Source: an uncultured bacterium (GTDB taxonomy: Bacteria; Bacillota; Clostridia; Lachnospirales; Lachnospiraceae). From it: a DNA stretch of 64,000 nucleotides. The stretch's first letter is position 1; each line of letters starts with the position of its first letter. The stretch spans positions 71,737 through 135,736 of the forward strand of contig CAJMPJ010000002.1 in assembly GCA_905215155.1 (NCBI GenBank). Direction: 5' to 3'. The notes below the pieces were generated by a model. That model made no database searches. It saw nothing but the letters and a program-made list of their open reading frames with translations, and was not told where the DNA came from. Below, piece by piece: positions 43,295 through 52,812 of the stretch. A program made the position numbers and the translations under genes.

Positions 43295-45520
43295 TTATGA
43301 AAGCTGGTTGATTTCACAGATCCGGTCTTTTAAGCCGGAATATCTGCGCTGTTCTGTCTCGTTGTTTACCATTTCCTGAAAGATTTCCGGCACTCCCACC
43401 AGACAGACACAGGACCTGGCACGGGTCACCGCAGTATAGATCAAATTCCGGGTCATAAGCATCCGGGGACCTGAAAACACCGGAATAACCACAGCCGGAT
43501 ATTCGCTTCCCTGGGATTTATGGATGGTGATGGCATAGGCAAGTTCCAGTTCCTCCAGCTGCTTATAGCTGTACTCCACCAGACGTCCTTCGTCAAACTC
43601 CACGGTGACAAGCTCCGCAAAGCTGTTGATCTCCCGGATGATGCCAATATCTCCATTATAAATACCGGTTCCCTTATCTACCGGGATTCCGTAGCTGTTG
43701 CGGACTTCCCATTCGATGTTGTAATTATTCTTGGTCTGCATGACCTTATCCCCCACCCGGTAAATGACTCCGGCGGTCTCCTTCTGGGGCTTATCCCTGG
43801 ACGGCGGATTTAAATATTCCTGGAGAATCGTATTTAACCGCTCCACTCCTATGGCCCCTTTTCTCATAGGAGTCATAATCTGTATGTCATAGATATCTGC
43901 CTGAACATAACCAGGAAGTTTATCCTGTACCAGAGTGATCATGGCATTAATAATGGCGTTCGGATCTTCTCTCTTAATAAATAGGAAGTCTTTGCTCTTT
44001 TTCCCGAGAGGAATCCTCTCCCCTCCATTGATCTTATGGGCATTGACCACAATATCGCTCTGGGTGGCCTGACGGAAAATCTTGGTCAGCATGACCACAT
44101 TAAAGCACTGGGAGTCGATCATGTCGCGAAGGACATTCCCTGGTCCTACACTGGGAAGCTGGTTTACATCCCCCACCAGGATCAGTCTGGTCCCCGGATT
44201 GATGGCCTTTAACAGGGACTGCATCAAATGAATGTCTACCATGGAAGTCTCATCAATAATGACGGCATCTGCATCCAGGGGATTTTCTTCATTTCTCTCA
44301 AAATGCATGGAAACAGACCGTTCATCACCCGGAACTCCGGTCAGTTCCAGCAAACGGTGAATGGTCCTGGCCTCATAGCCTGTGGCTTCTGTCATACGTT
44401 TCGCCGCTCTGCCTGTGGGGGCCGCCAGCAATATCTCCATCTCCTCGCTTTCAAAAAAACGGATAATGGTATTGATGGTGGTGGTCTTACCGGTTCCGGG
44501 ACCTCCCGTAATGATGAGAAGTCCGCTGTTCACCGCTTCTGCCACGGCTTTTACCTGCTTTTCATCCAGTTCGATCTGCTCTTCCTTCTGAATCTTTAAC
44601 AGCTTGGTACGGATCTCTTCCTCCGGCATATGCCCACGGATATTAAGATCATGAAGCATCTTGGCAGTATTCAGTTCCATATAATAATACTGGGACGCAT
44701 AGATGACACGCTTTCCTTCCTCCTCCCGGATGACAAGACGCTTATCCAGCTGCATGTCCATCAGGTGCTTTTCGATAAACGGACGTTCCACCTTCAAAAG
44801 CTCTGAAGACTGGCAGAGAAGTTCTTCCTCCGGCAGATAGGTATGTCCGTTTCCGGAAGCCTGCAAAAGGGTATAGAGGACCCCACACTTGATCCGGAAG
44901 TCCGAGTCTGTGAAAATCCCCACCTTTCTGGCAATCTCATCCGCCATTTTAAAACCTACCCCGGCAATATCATCTGCCATCTGGTAAGGATTCTCCCGGA
45001 TTACGCTGTAAAGCCTGGGTCCGTATTCCTGATAGATTTTAGCGGCCAGGTTCATGGATATTCCATATTCCTGAAGAAACATCATGGCCTGCCGCATCTC
45101 TTTTTTCTGTTCGATCTGCTGGGAGATGGACATGGCCATCTTCTCGCTGACTCCCTTTACCTCGGAAAGCCGCTCCGGCTCCTCTTCCATAACCCGGAAG
45201 GTATCCGCTTTAAAACGGCGGACGATTCTGGCGGCAAGAGCGGGTCCAACTCCTTTGATGGCACCGGAACCAAGATAACGTTCCATGGCCGTCGTATCCT
45301 CAGGCACCTTGATCTCATAGCTTTCCACAGTCATCTGCTCCCCGTAGACCGGGTGCTCGGTCATGGCTCCCACCGCTTCGATCATCTCGCCTTCGCTTAT
45401 GTAATGGAAATTTCCAACCAGAGTGTACTCTTGTCCTTGGTTCACAAGGCTTAAGACCGTATAGCCATTGTCTTCGTTCCTGTATTTAATTCTTTCTACA
45501 AATCCGCAGACTGCCGCCAT
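43295..45520 (-). CDS. recD2: ATP-dependent 5'-3' DNA helicase RecD2
   Basis: The product (741 aa from 45520) is a RecD-like superfamily 1 helicase without RecBC partners. The N-terminal OB and helix-hairpin-helix parts (GVGPALAARIVRRF, VKGVSEKMAMSISQQ) mark RecD2. Walker A is GGPGTGKTTTINTI, then DETSMVDIHLMQSL and YAITIHKSQGSEYPAVVIP. I prefer the ATG at 45520 (MAAVCGFVERIKYR) with GGGAGG upstream; an ATG at 45574 is open. Confidence 0.94.
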   Translation of the reverse strand: MAAVCGFVERIKYRNEDNGYTVLSLVNQGQEYTLVGNFHYISEGEMIEAVGAMTEHPVYGEQMTVESYEIKVPEDTTAMERYLGSGAIKGVGPALAARIVRRFKADTFRVMEEEPERLSEVKGVSEKMAMSISQQIEQKKEMRQAMMFLQEYGISMNLAAKIYQEYGPRLYSVIRENPYQMADDIAGVGFKMADEIARKVGIFTDSDFRIKCGVLYTLLQASGNGHTYLPEEELLCQSSELLKVERPFIEKHLMDMQLDKRLVIREEEGKRVIYASQYYYMELNTAKMLHDLNIRGHMPEEEIRTKLLKIQKEEQIELDEKQVKAVAEAVNSGLLIITGGPGTGKTTTINTIIRFFESEEMEILLAAPTGRAAKRMTEATGYEARTIHRLLELTGVPGDERSVSMHFERNEENPLDADAVIIDETSMVDIHLMQSLLKAINPGTRLILVGDVNQLPSVGPGNVLRDMIDSQCFNVVMLTKIFRQATQSDIVVNAHKINGGERIPLGKKSKDFLFIKREDPNAIINAMITLVQDKLPGYVQADIYDIQIMTPMRKGAIGVERLNTILQEYLNPPSRDKPQKETAGVIYRVGDKVMQTKNNYNIEWEVRNSYGIPVDKGTGIYNGDIGIIREINSFAELVTVEFDEGRLVEYSYKQLEELELAYAITIHKSQGSEYPAVVIPVFSGPRMLMTRNLIYTAVTRARSCVCLVGVPEIFQEMVNNETEQRRYSGLKDRICEINQLS

Positions 45521-45630
45521 ATTTCCTCCCGCAAATACAGACAGACTGCCCATAACAATCCCTGCCGGAATCATAGGATACCGCCAGGGTGTGTCGAAAG
45601 CAGCCAGATATACTGTTACTCCATTATTAT

Positions 45631-46632
45631 CTAAAATTCTCTCTTATTATCTCCGCCATGAGTGAATTCAATGAATTTACCGGTTCCAATGGCGACTGCT
45701 GTCAGCGGGTCTTCTGCGATCATGGTGGTAATTCCTGTCTTTTCTTCGATCAGAGCATCCAGTCCGCTTAAAAGAGAGCCGCCCCCTGTAAGCACAATTC
45801 CACGGTCAAAAATATCAGCTGCCAGCTCCGGTGGTGTACGCTCCAACACGTTATGAACGGCATCTACGATCTGCATTGCCGGTTCTTTTAAGGCATCAAG
45901 CGTCTCGTCAGACGTAACCACAATGGTCTTGGGAAGTCCGGTCACCAGGTTTCGTCCGCGTACCTCCATGGTCAGCACCTCAGGTCTGCGGTATGCAGCA
46001 CCGATGTTGATCTTGATTTCCTCTGCAGTTCTCTCACCGATCAAAAGGTTATGCTTCTTACGCATATAACGGACAAGTGCTTCATCAAAATCATCTCCAG
46101 CCACCTTGATGGAGGTGCTGACTACGGTTCCTCCCAGAGAAATCACCGCAATATCAGAAGTTCCTCCGCCGATGTCAACGATCATATTGCCGCAGGCTTT
46201 TGCAATATCAATTCCTGCTCCGATCGCAGCTGCAACCGGCTCTTCAATAATGGATACTTCTCTGGCTCCAGCCTGGTAAGTCGCATCCTCTACTGCCTTT
46301 TTCTCCACCTCTGTCGCTCCGCTGGGGATACATACACTGATTCTTGGCTTTCTTAATGTCTTTTTCCCAACGGCTTTATTAATGAAATACTTCAGCATCT
46401 TTTCTGTTACGGTATAATCAGAAATAACTCCCTGACGCAGCGGTCTGACTGCGATAATATTCCCCGGAGTTCTTCCGATCATAAGCCTTGCCTCTTCGCC
46501 AATGGCTTTTATTTTATTCGTATCACGGTCAATGGCAACAACGGAAGGTTCTTTTAAAACCACACCTTTGCCTTTAATATATACCAGTATGCTGGCTGTA
46601 CCCAAATCAATTCCAATATCATTGGACATCAT
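45631..46632 (-). CDS. mreB: Rod-shape-determining protein MreB/Mbl
   Basis: A 333-aa actin-like ATPase that forms membrane filaments guiding lateral wall synthesis. The phosphate-1 motif IGIDLGTASILVYIKGKG, phosphate-2 DIGGGTSDIAVISLGG and the adenosine-motif GGGSLLSGLDALIEE are present. AGGAGG stands before the paired ATGs. The usual mreC-mreD partners do not follow, so it may be the Mbl or MreBH-type stand-alone copy. Confidence 0.93.
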   Translation of the reverse strand: MMSNDIGIDLGTASILVYIKGKGVVLKEPSVVAIDRDTNKIKAIGEEARLMIGRTPGNIIAVRPLRQGVISDYTVTEKMLKYFINKAVGKKTLRKPRISVCIPSGATEVEKKAVEDATYQAGAREVSIIEEPVAAAIGAGIDIAKACGNMIVDIGGGTSDIAVISLGGTVVSTSIKVAGDDFDEALVRYMRKKHNLLIGERTAEEIKINIGAAYRRPEVLTMEVRGRNLVTGLPKTIVVTSDETLDALKEPAMQIVDAVHNVLERTPPELAADIFDRGIVLTGGGSLLSGLDALIEEKTGITTMIAEDPLTAVAIGTGKFIEFTHGGDNKREF

Positions 46633-46844
46633 AATCTTCTTCCTCCTGATCCCTAAATCCTGTTCCCAAAGTTACCTTTATCGTCAAATTTATGTGTATT
46701 TCGTAAATTAGGTCGCACTTTCTATCTTATTATATACAATATCCCTATGTTTTGAAAGGGGTTTTTTTATTTTTATTATCTTTATTATTTTTTAATTTAT
46801 CGTACACATTTTTGTCACAATTTCCGTATATACTAGTATTACGT

Positions 46845-47036
46845 TATCCGAAAGGATGACGGGCCTTTTGTTTCAAGTAACTTACTTGAAATCACAAAGC
46901 TTTTTCATACTCATACCGGACGGTGAAAACCGTCCGGCCCCCCTAAAATAATGAACTGAACATATATTATCCGCATTTTTGATGGAACGTGTAAAAACAG
47001 AGTCAGGTCCTCCGTGATCCCTGGCTCTGTTTTTTT
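46845..47036 (+). ncRNA. Candidate structured small RNA, about 190 nt
   Basis: A possible promoter (TTGTCA at 46812-46817, 16 bases, TAGTAT at 46834-46839) leads into a stretch with three hairpins: ATCC-GAAA-GGAT (46846-46857), ten-base arms TTTCAAGTAA around one base (46871-46891), and CCGGACGGT-GAAA-ACCGTCCGG (46916-46937). It ends in a T-run terminator. No coding frame. The strand could be the other one. It does not match a riboswitch I know. Confidence 0.4.
46994..47035. terminator. Bidirectional terminator after the ABC-F gene
   Basis: AAAACAGAGTCAGG pairs with CCTGGCTCTGTTTT. T-runs exist on both strands (seven T on plus, five on minus). It follows the ABC-F stop by 16 bases. Confidence 0.85.
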
Positions 47037-47051
47037 ATGTTTTTCTGTCTG

Positions 47052-48608
47052 TCACGACAATCTCAGTGCCCAATCCCTGCAGTCTATGATTCTGGTTGCC
47101 AGTCCTTCGTAAAATTCCGGTTCATGGCAGATCAAAAGAATGGTGCCCTTATATTCTTTTAAGGCTCTTTTCAACTCTTCTTTCGCTTCCACATCCAGAT
47201 GGTTGGTCGGCTCGTCCAGTAAAAGGACATTGGTCTCCCGGTTTTGAAGTTTACATAATCTTACCTTTGCCTGCTCACCGCCGCTGAGGACACGCACCTG
47301 GCTTTCGATATGCTTGGTAGTGAGACCGCATTTTGCCAGAGCCGAACGGACCTGGTACTGAGTATAGGAAGGAAACTCTTTCCATATCTCTTCTATGCAG
47401 GTGGTGGTATTGCCAGGAGCCATCTCCTGCTCAAAGTATCCGATGGACAAATAATCGCCCAGCTCCACACTTCCGCTTAACGATGGCACAAGCCCCAGTA
47501 TGCTTTTTAACAGCGTCGTTTTTCCGATGCCGTTGGCCCCTACCAGAACTACTTTTTCCCCACGCTCCATGGTTAGGTTGAGCGGCTTTGACAAGGGCTC
47601 TTCATAACCAATCACCATATCCTTTGTTTCAAAGATCATCTTTCCGGCGGTCCGGGCTTCCACAAAATGAAATTCCGGCTTGGGCTTATCCTTGGCAAGC
47701 TCAATAACCTCCATCTTATCCAACTTCTTCTGTCTGGACATGGCCATATTCCGGGTGGATACCCGGGCTTTGTTGCGGGCCACAAAATCCTCCAGCTCTG
47801 CGATCTCCTGCTGCTGGCGCTTATATGCCGCCTCCAGCTGGGAACGTTTGACCGCATATACCTCCTGGAATTTTTCATAATCCCCCACATAGCGGTCCAG
47901 ATTCTGGTTTTCCATGTGATATATGATGTTGACTACGCTGTTCAAAAAAGGAATGTCATGGGAAATTAAAATAAATGCATTTTCATATTCCTGAAGATAG
48001 CGTTTCAACCATTCGATATGCACCACATCCAGGTAGTTGGTCGGCTCGTCAAGAAGAAGGATATCCGGCTTTTCCAGCAAAAGCTTCCCAAGTAAAACCT
48101 TGGTCCTCTGTCCTCCGCTTAATTCTGTCACGTCCTTATCCAGTCCCATATCGGTAAGCCCTAACGCTCTTGCCACTTCCTCCACTTTGGAATCAATAAC
48201 ATAGAAGTCGTGTGCCATTAAAAGATCCTGAATGGTTCCAAGCTCCTCCAACATGGAAGCCATGGTTTCCTCGTCTGCCTCTCCCATCCGGTCACAAATC
48301 TCATTCATCTGCTCCTCCATCTGAAATAGAAATGCAAAAGCGTTTTTAAGCACTTCCCGGATGGTCATTCCCTTTTCTAAAACCGTATGCTGGTCCAGAT
48401 AGCCGACACGCACACTTTTCGCCCATTCTACCTTACCTTCGTCGGGCTGCAGCTTTCCGGTTATGATATTCATAAATGTGGATTTGCCTTCTCCATTGGC
48501 TCCAATTAAACCAATGTGTTCTCCTTTTAACAGGCGGAAGGAAACATCCTGGAAAATCGCCCGGTCACCAAATCCATGAGTCAGATGTTCTACGTTTAAT
48601 ATACTCAT
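47052..48608 (-). CDS. ABC-F family ATPase
   Basis: The 518-aa product has two ATPase domains and no membrane segment. Domain 1 has GANGEGKSTFMNII and LSGGQRTKVLLGKL with DEPTNYLD; domain 2 has GANGIGKTTLLKSI and LSGGEQAKVRLCKL with DEPTNHLD. The charged linker between them (about 240-310) is the P-site tRNA interaction motif region. ABC-F proteins act on the ribosome, rescuing stalled translation or giving antibiotic protection. The ATG at 48608 is chosen for AAGGAG upstream. Which subfamily (YbiT/YkpA-like most likely) is not certain. Confidence 0.92.
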   Translation of the reverse strand: MSILNVEHLTHGFGDRAIFQDVSFRLLKGEHIGLIGANGEGKSTFMNIITGKLQPDEGKVEWAKSVRVGYLDQHTVLEKGMTIREVLKNAFAFLFQMEEQMNEICDRMGEADEETMASMLEELGTIQDLLMAHDFYVIDSKVEEVARALGLTDMGLDKDVTELSGGQRTKVLLGKLLLEKPDILLLDEPTNYLDVVHIEWLKRYLQEYENAFILISHDIPFLNSVVNIIYHMENQNLDRYVGDYEKFQEVYAVKRSQLEAAYKRQQQEIAELEDFVARNKARVSTRNMAMSRQKKLDKMEVIELAKDKPKPEFHFVEARTAGKMIFETKDMVIGYEEPLSKPLNLTMERGEKVVLVGANGIGKTTLLKSILGLVPSLSGSVELGDYLSIGYFEQEMAPGNTTTCIEEIWKEFPSYTQYQVRSALAKCGLTTKHIESQVRVLSGGEQAKVRLCKLQNRETNVLLLDEPTNHLDVEAKEELKRALKEYKGTILLICHEPEFYEGLATRIIDCRDWALRLS

Positions 48609-48911
48609 TGAAAAACTCCTTATTTTTGCTGTAACTGCAATCAATGCTTCTGCGTGCTGCGGATTTCACCGCTTGATCCCTAAAATTCTATGAAACATCA
48701 TAATTCTACATGACAGAAGCAATTAAGGCAAGTAAAAAGCCACTTTCTTTGGACCATTTTTTATTTGGGGCAGAATGGTTTGACCGTTTCTGCCCAGGGA
48801 ATCACGCCATCAAATGCAGGATATGTTTTGGCAAGTTTTTTAAGTTGCAAATTAGGACAAAAACGTATATGATAATTCCAATACGAATCATAAAAGAAAG
48901 AGGGTTCGCTT

Positions 48912-49766
48912 ATGTACGTTTACACTTGGTATCAATGGCTGCTGTTTTTTTACATCTATTGTTTTATTGGCTGGGTAATTGAATCAACCTATGTTTCTGT
49001 AAGAAGCTTTCACTTTGTAAACCGGGGTTTTTTAAGGCTCCCCCTTCTTCCTTTATATGGAAGCGGGGCGATTCTCATGCTTTGGCTGTGCCTTCCTGTC
49101 AAAGGCAATCTGCTTCTGGTATTTCTTTTCGGAATGGCAGGTGCCTCCATACTGGAATACGCCACCGGCTACGTCATGGAGCGGCTGTTTAAAATGAAGT
49201 ACTGGGATTATACCTATAAACCTTTTAATATCAACGGATATATCTGTCTTGGAACTTCCCTTGCCTGGGGATTTTTAACCCTTTTGCTGACGGAAGTGGT
49301 TCACCGCCCTCTGGAGTGGCTGGTCCTTCCATTAAGCCGTACCGCCTGTATCACTGTGGTCCTGCTTATTTCCGTGGTTTTCATCATTGACACCATCCGT
49401 TCGGTAAAAGAAGCTCTGGACCTTGGCCGAATCCTGGAATCTTTGACAAAGATCAAAGCGGAGCTAGAAGAGGTTCAGGTGCAGATCGCGCTGTTAAAAG
49501 CGGAGACCACACAAAAAGTATCCGAGTTTAAGACTGAGACTCTGGTCAAGATCACCAACTTAAAAGCGGAAACCACCAGCGTTTTAAAGGAATCCGCCCT
49601 GGCCGAACGGCTGCAGTCACTGACAGAAAACAAAGAGAAGCTGACCAAATATCTCACTTTTTACCGCAAGGGAATTCTTCGCCGGAATCCTACCGCTTCT
49701 TCCCGGTTGTTCGGAGAAACTTTAAAGGAATTGAAGGAATATTCTAAGAAATATAAGAAATCCTGA
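48912..49766 (+). CDS. Multi-pass membrane protein, CmpB-type putative ABC transporter permease
   Basis: The 284-aa product begins with hydrophobic helices (WYQWLLFFYIYCFIGWVIES), continues with more helices up to about residue 160 and has the family motif FVNRGFLRLPLLPLYGSGA and EYATGYVMERLFKMKYWDY. These mark the ABC_trans_CmpB (PF06541) group of uncertain function. The C-terminal half (165-284) is a cytosolic coiled coil with repeated LKAETT segments. It is one of the few plus-strand genes. Confidence 0.85.
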   Translation: MYVYTWYQWLLFFYIYCFIGWVIESTYVSVRSFHFVNRGFLRLPLLPLYGSGAILMLWLCLPVKGNLLLVFLFGMAGASILEYATGYVMERLFKMKYWDYTYKPFNINGYICLGTSLAWGFLTLLLTEVVHRPLEWLVLPLSRTACITVVLLISVVFIIDTIRSVKEALDLGRILESLTKIKAELEEVQVQIALLKAETTQKVSEFKTETLVKITNLKAETTSVLKESALAERLQSLTENKEKLTKYLTFYRKGILRRNPTASSRLFGETLKELKEYSKKYKKS

Positions 49767-49818
49767 TGGGTCAGCGGTCTTAATATTTTTATCTATGGAT
49801 GCATTTTTCATTACAAAC

Positions 49819-49901
49819 AAACCGGGGGAAACGGTACTCTGACTTATAAGCACAGCCTTTTTTTCTGTGTCTTACCATCAAAGTACCGTTTCCCCCGGTT
49901 T
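49819..49901. terminator. Long inverted repeat between convergent genes
   Basis: AAACCGGGGGAAACGGTACT (49819-49838) and its exact inverse (49882-49901), 20 bp, enclose a 43-base loop holding a smaller CACAG/CTGTG hairpin with an internal T-run. It lies between the ends of two convergent genes and likely terminates both. Confidence 0.75.
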
Positions 49902-49913
49902 CATTTATAATAA

Positions 49914-51650
49914 TTATAGCATCTGATCTACCATCGCCTTCACAGCCTCTCCCAGCTTTGCCGATGTTTTATCCGCATCTTCCAGAGAAGAACCTTTGAT
50001 GCCATAATAAAACTTGATCTTTGGCTCAGTTCCTGACGGTCTTATGCACAGCCATGCATCGTCAGACAAGTCATAATAAAGGACATCGGACTGCGGAAGC
50101 CCGGTGGGCCTTATTTCTCCGGTGATCATGTCTTTTACCGTATCAAGCTGATAATCTCTGGCGGAAAGGACTTTGTATGTGCCAACGGTCTCAGGTGTAT
50201 TATTTCTCATGGTCTCCATAATTGCCCTGATCTTTGCCTGTCCTTCGATTCCTTTTAAGCCGATGGATATGACTGCATCTTTGTAATAGCCGTATTTCTC
50301 ATATATGGCGATCATGGCATCCCATAAGGTCATGCCTTTGGTCTTGTAATAAGCAGCGGCTTCGCATAATGCAACGGAAGCGGAAATGGCATCCTTATCG
50401 CGGGCATAGGTACCGATGAGACATCCATAGCTTTCTTCCATACCAAAAAGATAGGTTCCGTATCCGGTGGTCTCTGCCTTTAAGATCTGCTGTCCGATAT
50501 ATTTAAATCCGGTGAGCACCTCGATCAGTTCACAGCCATAGGATTTTGCTATGGCATCCACAAGATTGGTGGTTACAATGGACTTAATGACCTGTCCATC
50601 CGCCGGAATAGCTCCCCGCTCCTGTTTCTGGCTCAGTACATATTCACATAAAAGAGAACCGGACATATTGCCGGTCAAGGGAATGTAATTACCGGATCTG
50701 TCATCCTTTACATATACTCCGAGACGGTCTGCATCCGGGTCTGTTGCCAGAACCAGATCTGCGTTTTGTTCTTTTGCAAGAGCAAGACCTAAGGAAAACG
50801 CTTCCTCCGCCTCCGGATTGGGGTAGCTGACCGTTGGAAAATCCCCATCCGGCAGTTCCTGCTGGGGGACTACATAGACATGGGTAAAACCGATCTCTTT
50901 AAGGGCTCTTCTTACGGGAAGATTACCGGTTCCATGAAGGGGCGTATAAACGACCCTGATCTCATCCTGCATGCGGTCAATGGCTTTTTGGTTCACCACC
51001 TGTGCTTTTACATGGGCGATGTATTTATCATCCACCTCCGCTCCGATGATCTCATATCTGCCTGCTGCCACAGCTTCTTCCCTGGTCATGGTCTTTACTG
51101 CAGAAAGGTCGGTGATAGCAAGAACTTCCTTTGTCACCCCTTTGTCATGAGGAGGAGTAAACTGGGCCCCATCCTCCCAGTATACTTTATAACCGTTGTA
51201 CTCCGGAGGATTGTGGCTGGCCGTAATATTGATTCCGGCAATGCAGCCTAACTCCCTTACGGCAAAAGAAAGCTCCGGTGTCGGTCGCAGAGATTCAAAT
51301 TTATATGCCTTGATGCCGTTGGCAGCTAATGTCAGTGCAGCTTCCTCTGCGAACTCCGGAGACATATGCCTGGAGTCATATGCAATGGCCACGCCTTTTA
51401 AAGCGCCGCCCTGTTTTATAATATAATTTGCAAGCCCTTGTGTGGCCCTTCTCACTACATAAATATTCATGCGGTTGATGCCGGCTCCGATAATGCCTCT
51501 TAAACCAGCAGTACCAAATTCCAGATCTTTGTAAAAGCGCTCTTTGACTTCATTGTCATCATCTGCAATCCCCCGAAGTTCATTCCTGGTCGCTTCGTCA
51601 AAATATGGATTCAAAAGCCATTCATCATAAATGCTCCTGTAATCTTTCAT
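49914..51650 (-). CDS. pgm: Phosphoglucomutase/phosphomannomutase
   Basis: The 578-aa alpha-D-phosphohexomutase interconverts hexose 1- and 6-phosphates and so links glycolysis with the rfbA substrate glucose-1-phosphate. The phosphoserine loop is GINITASHNPPEYNGYKVY, the metal loop ATDPDADRLGV, the sugar loop FGMEESYG and the phosphate loop RPSGTEPKIKFY. The ATG at 51650 (MKDYRSIYDEW) has GGGAG upstream; 16 more codons are open. Confidence 0.95.
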   Translation of the reverse strand: MKDYRSIYDEWLLNPYFDEATRNELRGIADDDNEVKERFYKDLEFGTAGLRGIIGAGINRMNIYVVRRATQGLANYIIKQGGALKGVAIAYDSRHMSPEFAEEAALTLAANGIKAYKFESLRPTPELSFAVRELGCIAGINITASHNPPEYNGYKVYWEDGAQFTPPHDKGVTKEVLAITDLSAVKTMTREEAVAAGRYEIIGAEVDDKYIAHVKAQVVNQKAIDRMQDEIRVVYTPLHGTGNLPVRRALKEIGFTHVYVVPQQELPDGDFPTVSYPNPEAEEAFSLGLALAKEQNADLVLATDPDADRLGVYVKDDRSGNYIPLTGNMSGSLLCEYVLSQKQERGAIPADGQVIKSIVTTNLVDAIAKSYGCELIEVLTGFKYIGQQILKAETTGYGTYLFGMEESYGCLIGTYARDKDAISASVALCEAAAYYKTKGMTLWDAMIAIYEKYGYYKDAVISIGLKGIEGQAKIRAIMETMRNNTPETVGTYKVLSARDYQLDTVKDMITGEIRPTGLPQSDVLYYDLSDDAWLCIRPSGTEPKIKFYYGIKGSSLEDADKTSAKLGEAVKAMVDQML

Positions 51651-51726
51651 TGCAAATACTCCCTTCTCTCCATTTCTGTTATGGCTATTATAAAGCAAAA
51701 CAGAACAAAAGAAAAGCGCATTTCCA

Positions 51727-52710
51727 TTATTTTATTCTTGATAAAAACGAGCTCCGCACAGACTCCTGTATCTCCAGATCTTTTAATTTTTCAATGTTCC
51801 GGGAGGGAATCCATGCCTTGTTGGCATTATAATAGAAATTAATCTGCTTCCAGTATTTCTCCGGATATAAGAACAGGTAATAGAGGCAGGTCCTGTCTGC
51901 ATCCGAAAGAGAGATCACTTTGGAATAAGTATCAAGCATTGCCATGCCGAGCTTTAAGTTCCAGTCATGCTTTTCCATGGCTTTTCGCATAAAATGGTAT
52001 AAATCCTCCATCTGCATTCCCTTATGCATACGGTTGAATTCCACAATCGCCACATCATGGGAGCACATAAGAATATGATGCTGGTTTAGGTCCCCATGGC
52101 AAAGATACTCTTCCTTGCTTTCACGGGTCTCTAAAAAGCTGGCCATTCCCTTACAAGCCTCCATTGCCTGTTCATAAAATGTATCATAATTACCCATCAC
52201 ACAGAGTTCAAATTCTGATTTTTTCCTTTTATTGCGGATAAAGGAACGGGCGCGCACCAGTTCCTTATTGTGCCGTTCCATTTCTTCCGCCGGTTGCTGC
52301 ACCAAAATGGAACCCAGGTTCCATTCCTCCTTAAATTCAATTCCCCGGAGTATCTTATGTAAACAAGCGATCCGTTCAATGGCACAAAGAATCTCTTTGC
52401 TGTCCTTTAAATTGCATTCCCGGTCCGCATACCAGTTTTTTACGATCCAGCGGGTTCCGTCCTCGGCGGCAGAGAGGAGTTCTCCTTCTTTATTTCTAAC
52501 ATAACGATCCACATTTATATGGCCGGCTTCTTCCATCTGCGAAAATACCTGATCTTCAAATTCCAGGCGCTTTAAAGTTCCTTTATATTCCCGAAGCAGT
52601 TTCAGTCCCTGATTCGTTTCACACAACCAGGCGCCCCGGCCGCGCTTTACATCAAGAATTTCAAGCTCATACTGCGAAAGCACCTCTGTGTATTTCTCGT
52701 TCACAACCAC
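51727..52710 (-). CDS. CotS-family spore coat protein (kinase-like fold)
   Basis: The 327-aa product has the CotS-type layout: an N-terminal lobe (RGRGAWLCETNQGLKLLREY), and the kinase-like catalytic-loop remnant LCHGDLNQHHILM with a following IVEFNRMHKGMQMEDLYHFMR. Such proteins are spore-coat associated or small-molecule kinase-like enzymes in spore formers. Asp in CHGDLNQH and the FNR in place of DFD suggest altered or lost kinase activity. It sits alone between cca and pgm. Confidence 0.85.
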   Translation of the reverse strand: MVVNEKYTEVLSQYELEILDVKRGRGAWLCETNQGLKLLREYKGTLKRLEFEDQVFSQMEEAGHINVDRYVRNKEGELLSAAEDGTRWIVKNWYADRECNLKDSKEILCAIERIACLHKILRGIEFKEEWNLGSILVQQPAEEMERHNKELVRARSFIRNKRKKSEFELCVMGNYDTFYEQAMEACKGMASFLETRESKEEYLCHGDLNQHHILMCSHDVAIVEFNRMHKGMQMEDLYHFMRKAMEKHDWNLKLGMAMLDTYSKVISLSDADRTCLYYLFLYPEKYWKQINFYYNANKAWIPSRNIEKLKDLEIQESVRSSFLSRIK

Positions 52711-52812
52711 CCCTCCAACTCTTAGCTCATCAGCTACTTCTAGGGTATGAAAGGGCAGGAAAAAATATGCAGAATCCGGCGGAAAGTTATACGGGCGGGA
52801 CGTCCGCTTTTT

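Noticed and set aside
46845..46940. Possible c-di-GMP-I (GEMM) riboswitch, suggested by CGAAAG and CACAAAGC.
   Set aside because: The conserved core around the ligand pocket and the tetraloop receptor are missing, and no gene follows on the plus strand at a riboswitch-like distance.
48710..48982. A 90-codon plus-strand frame before the CmpB-type gene.
   Set aside because: It overlaps the better-supported start at 48912 in another frame and shows no domain.
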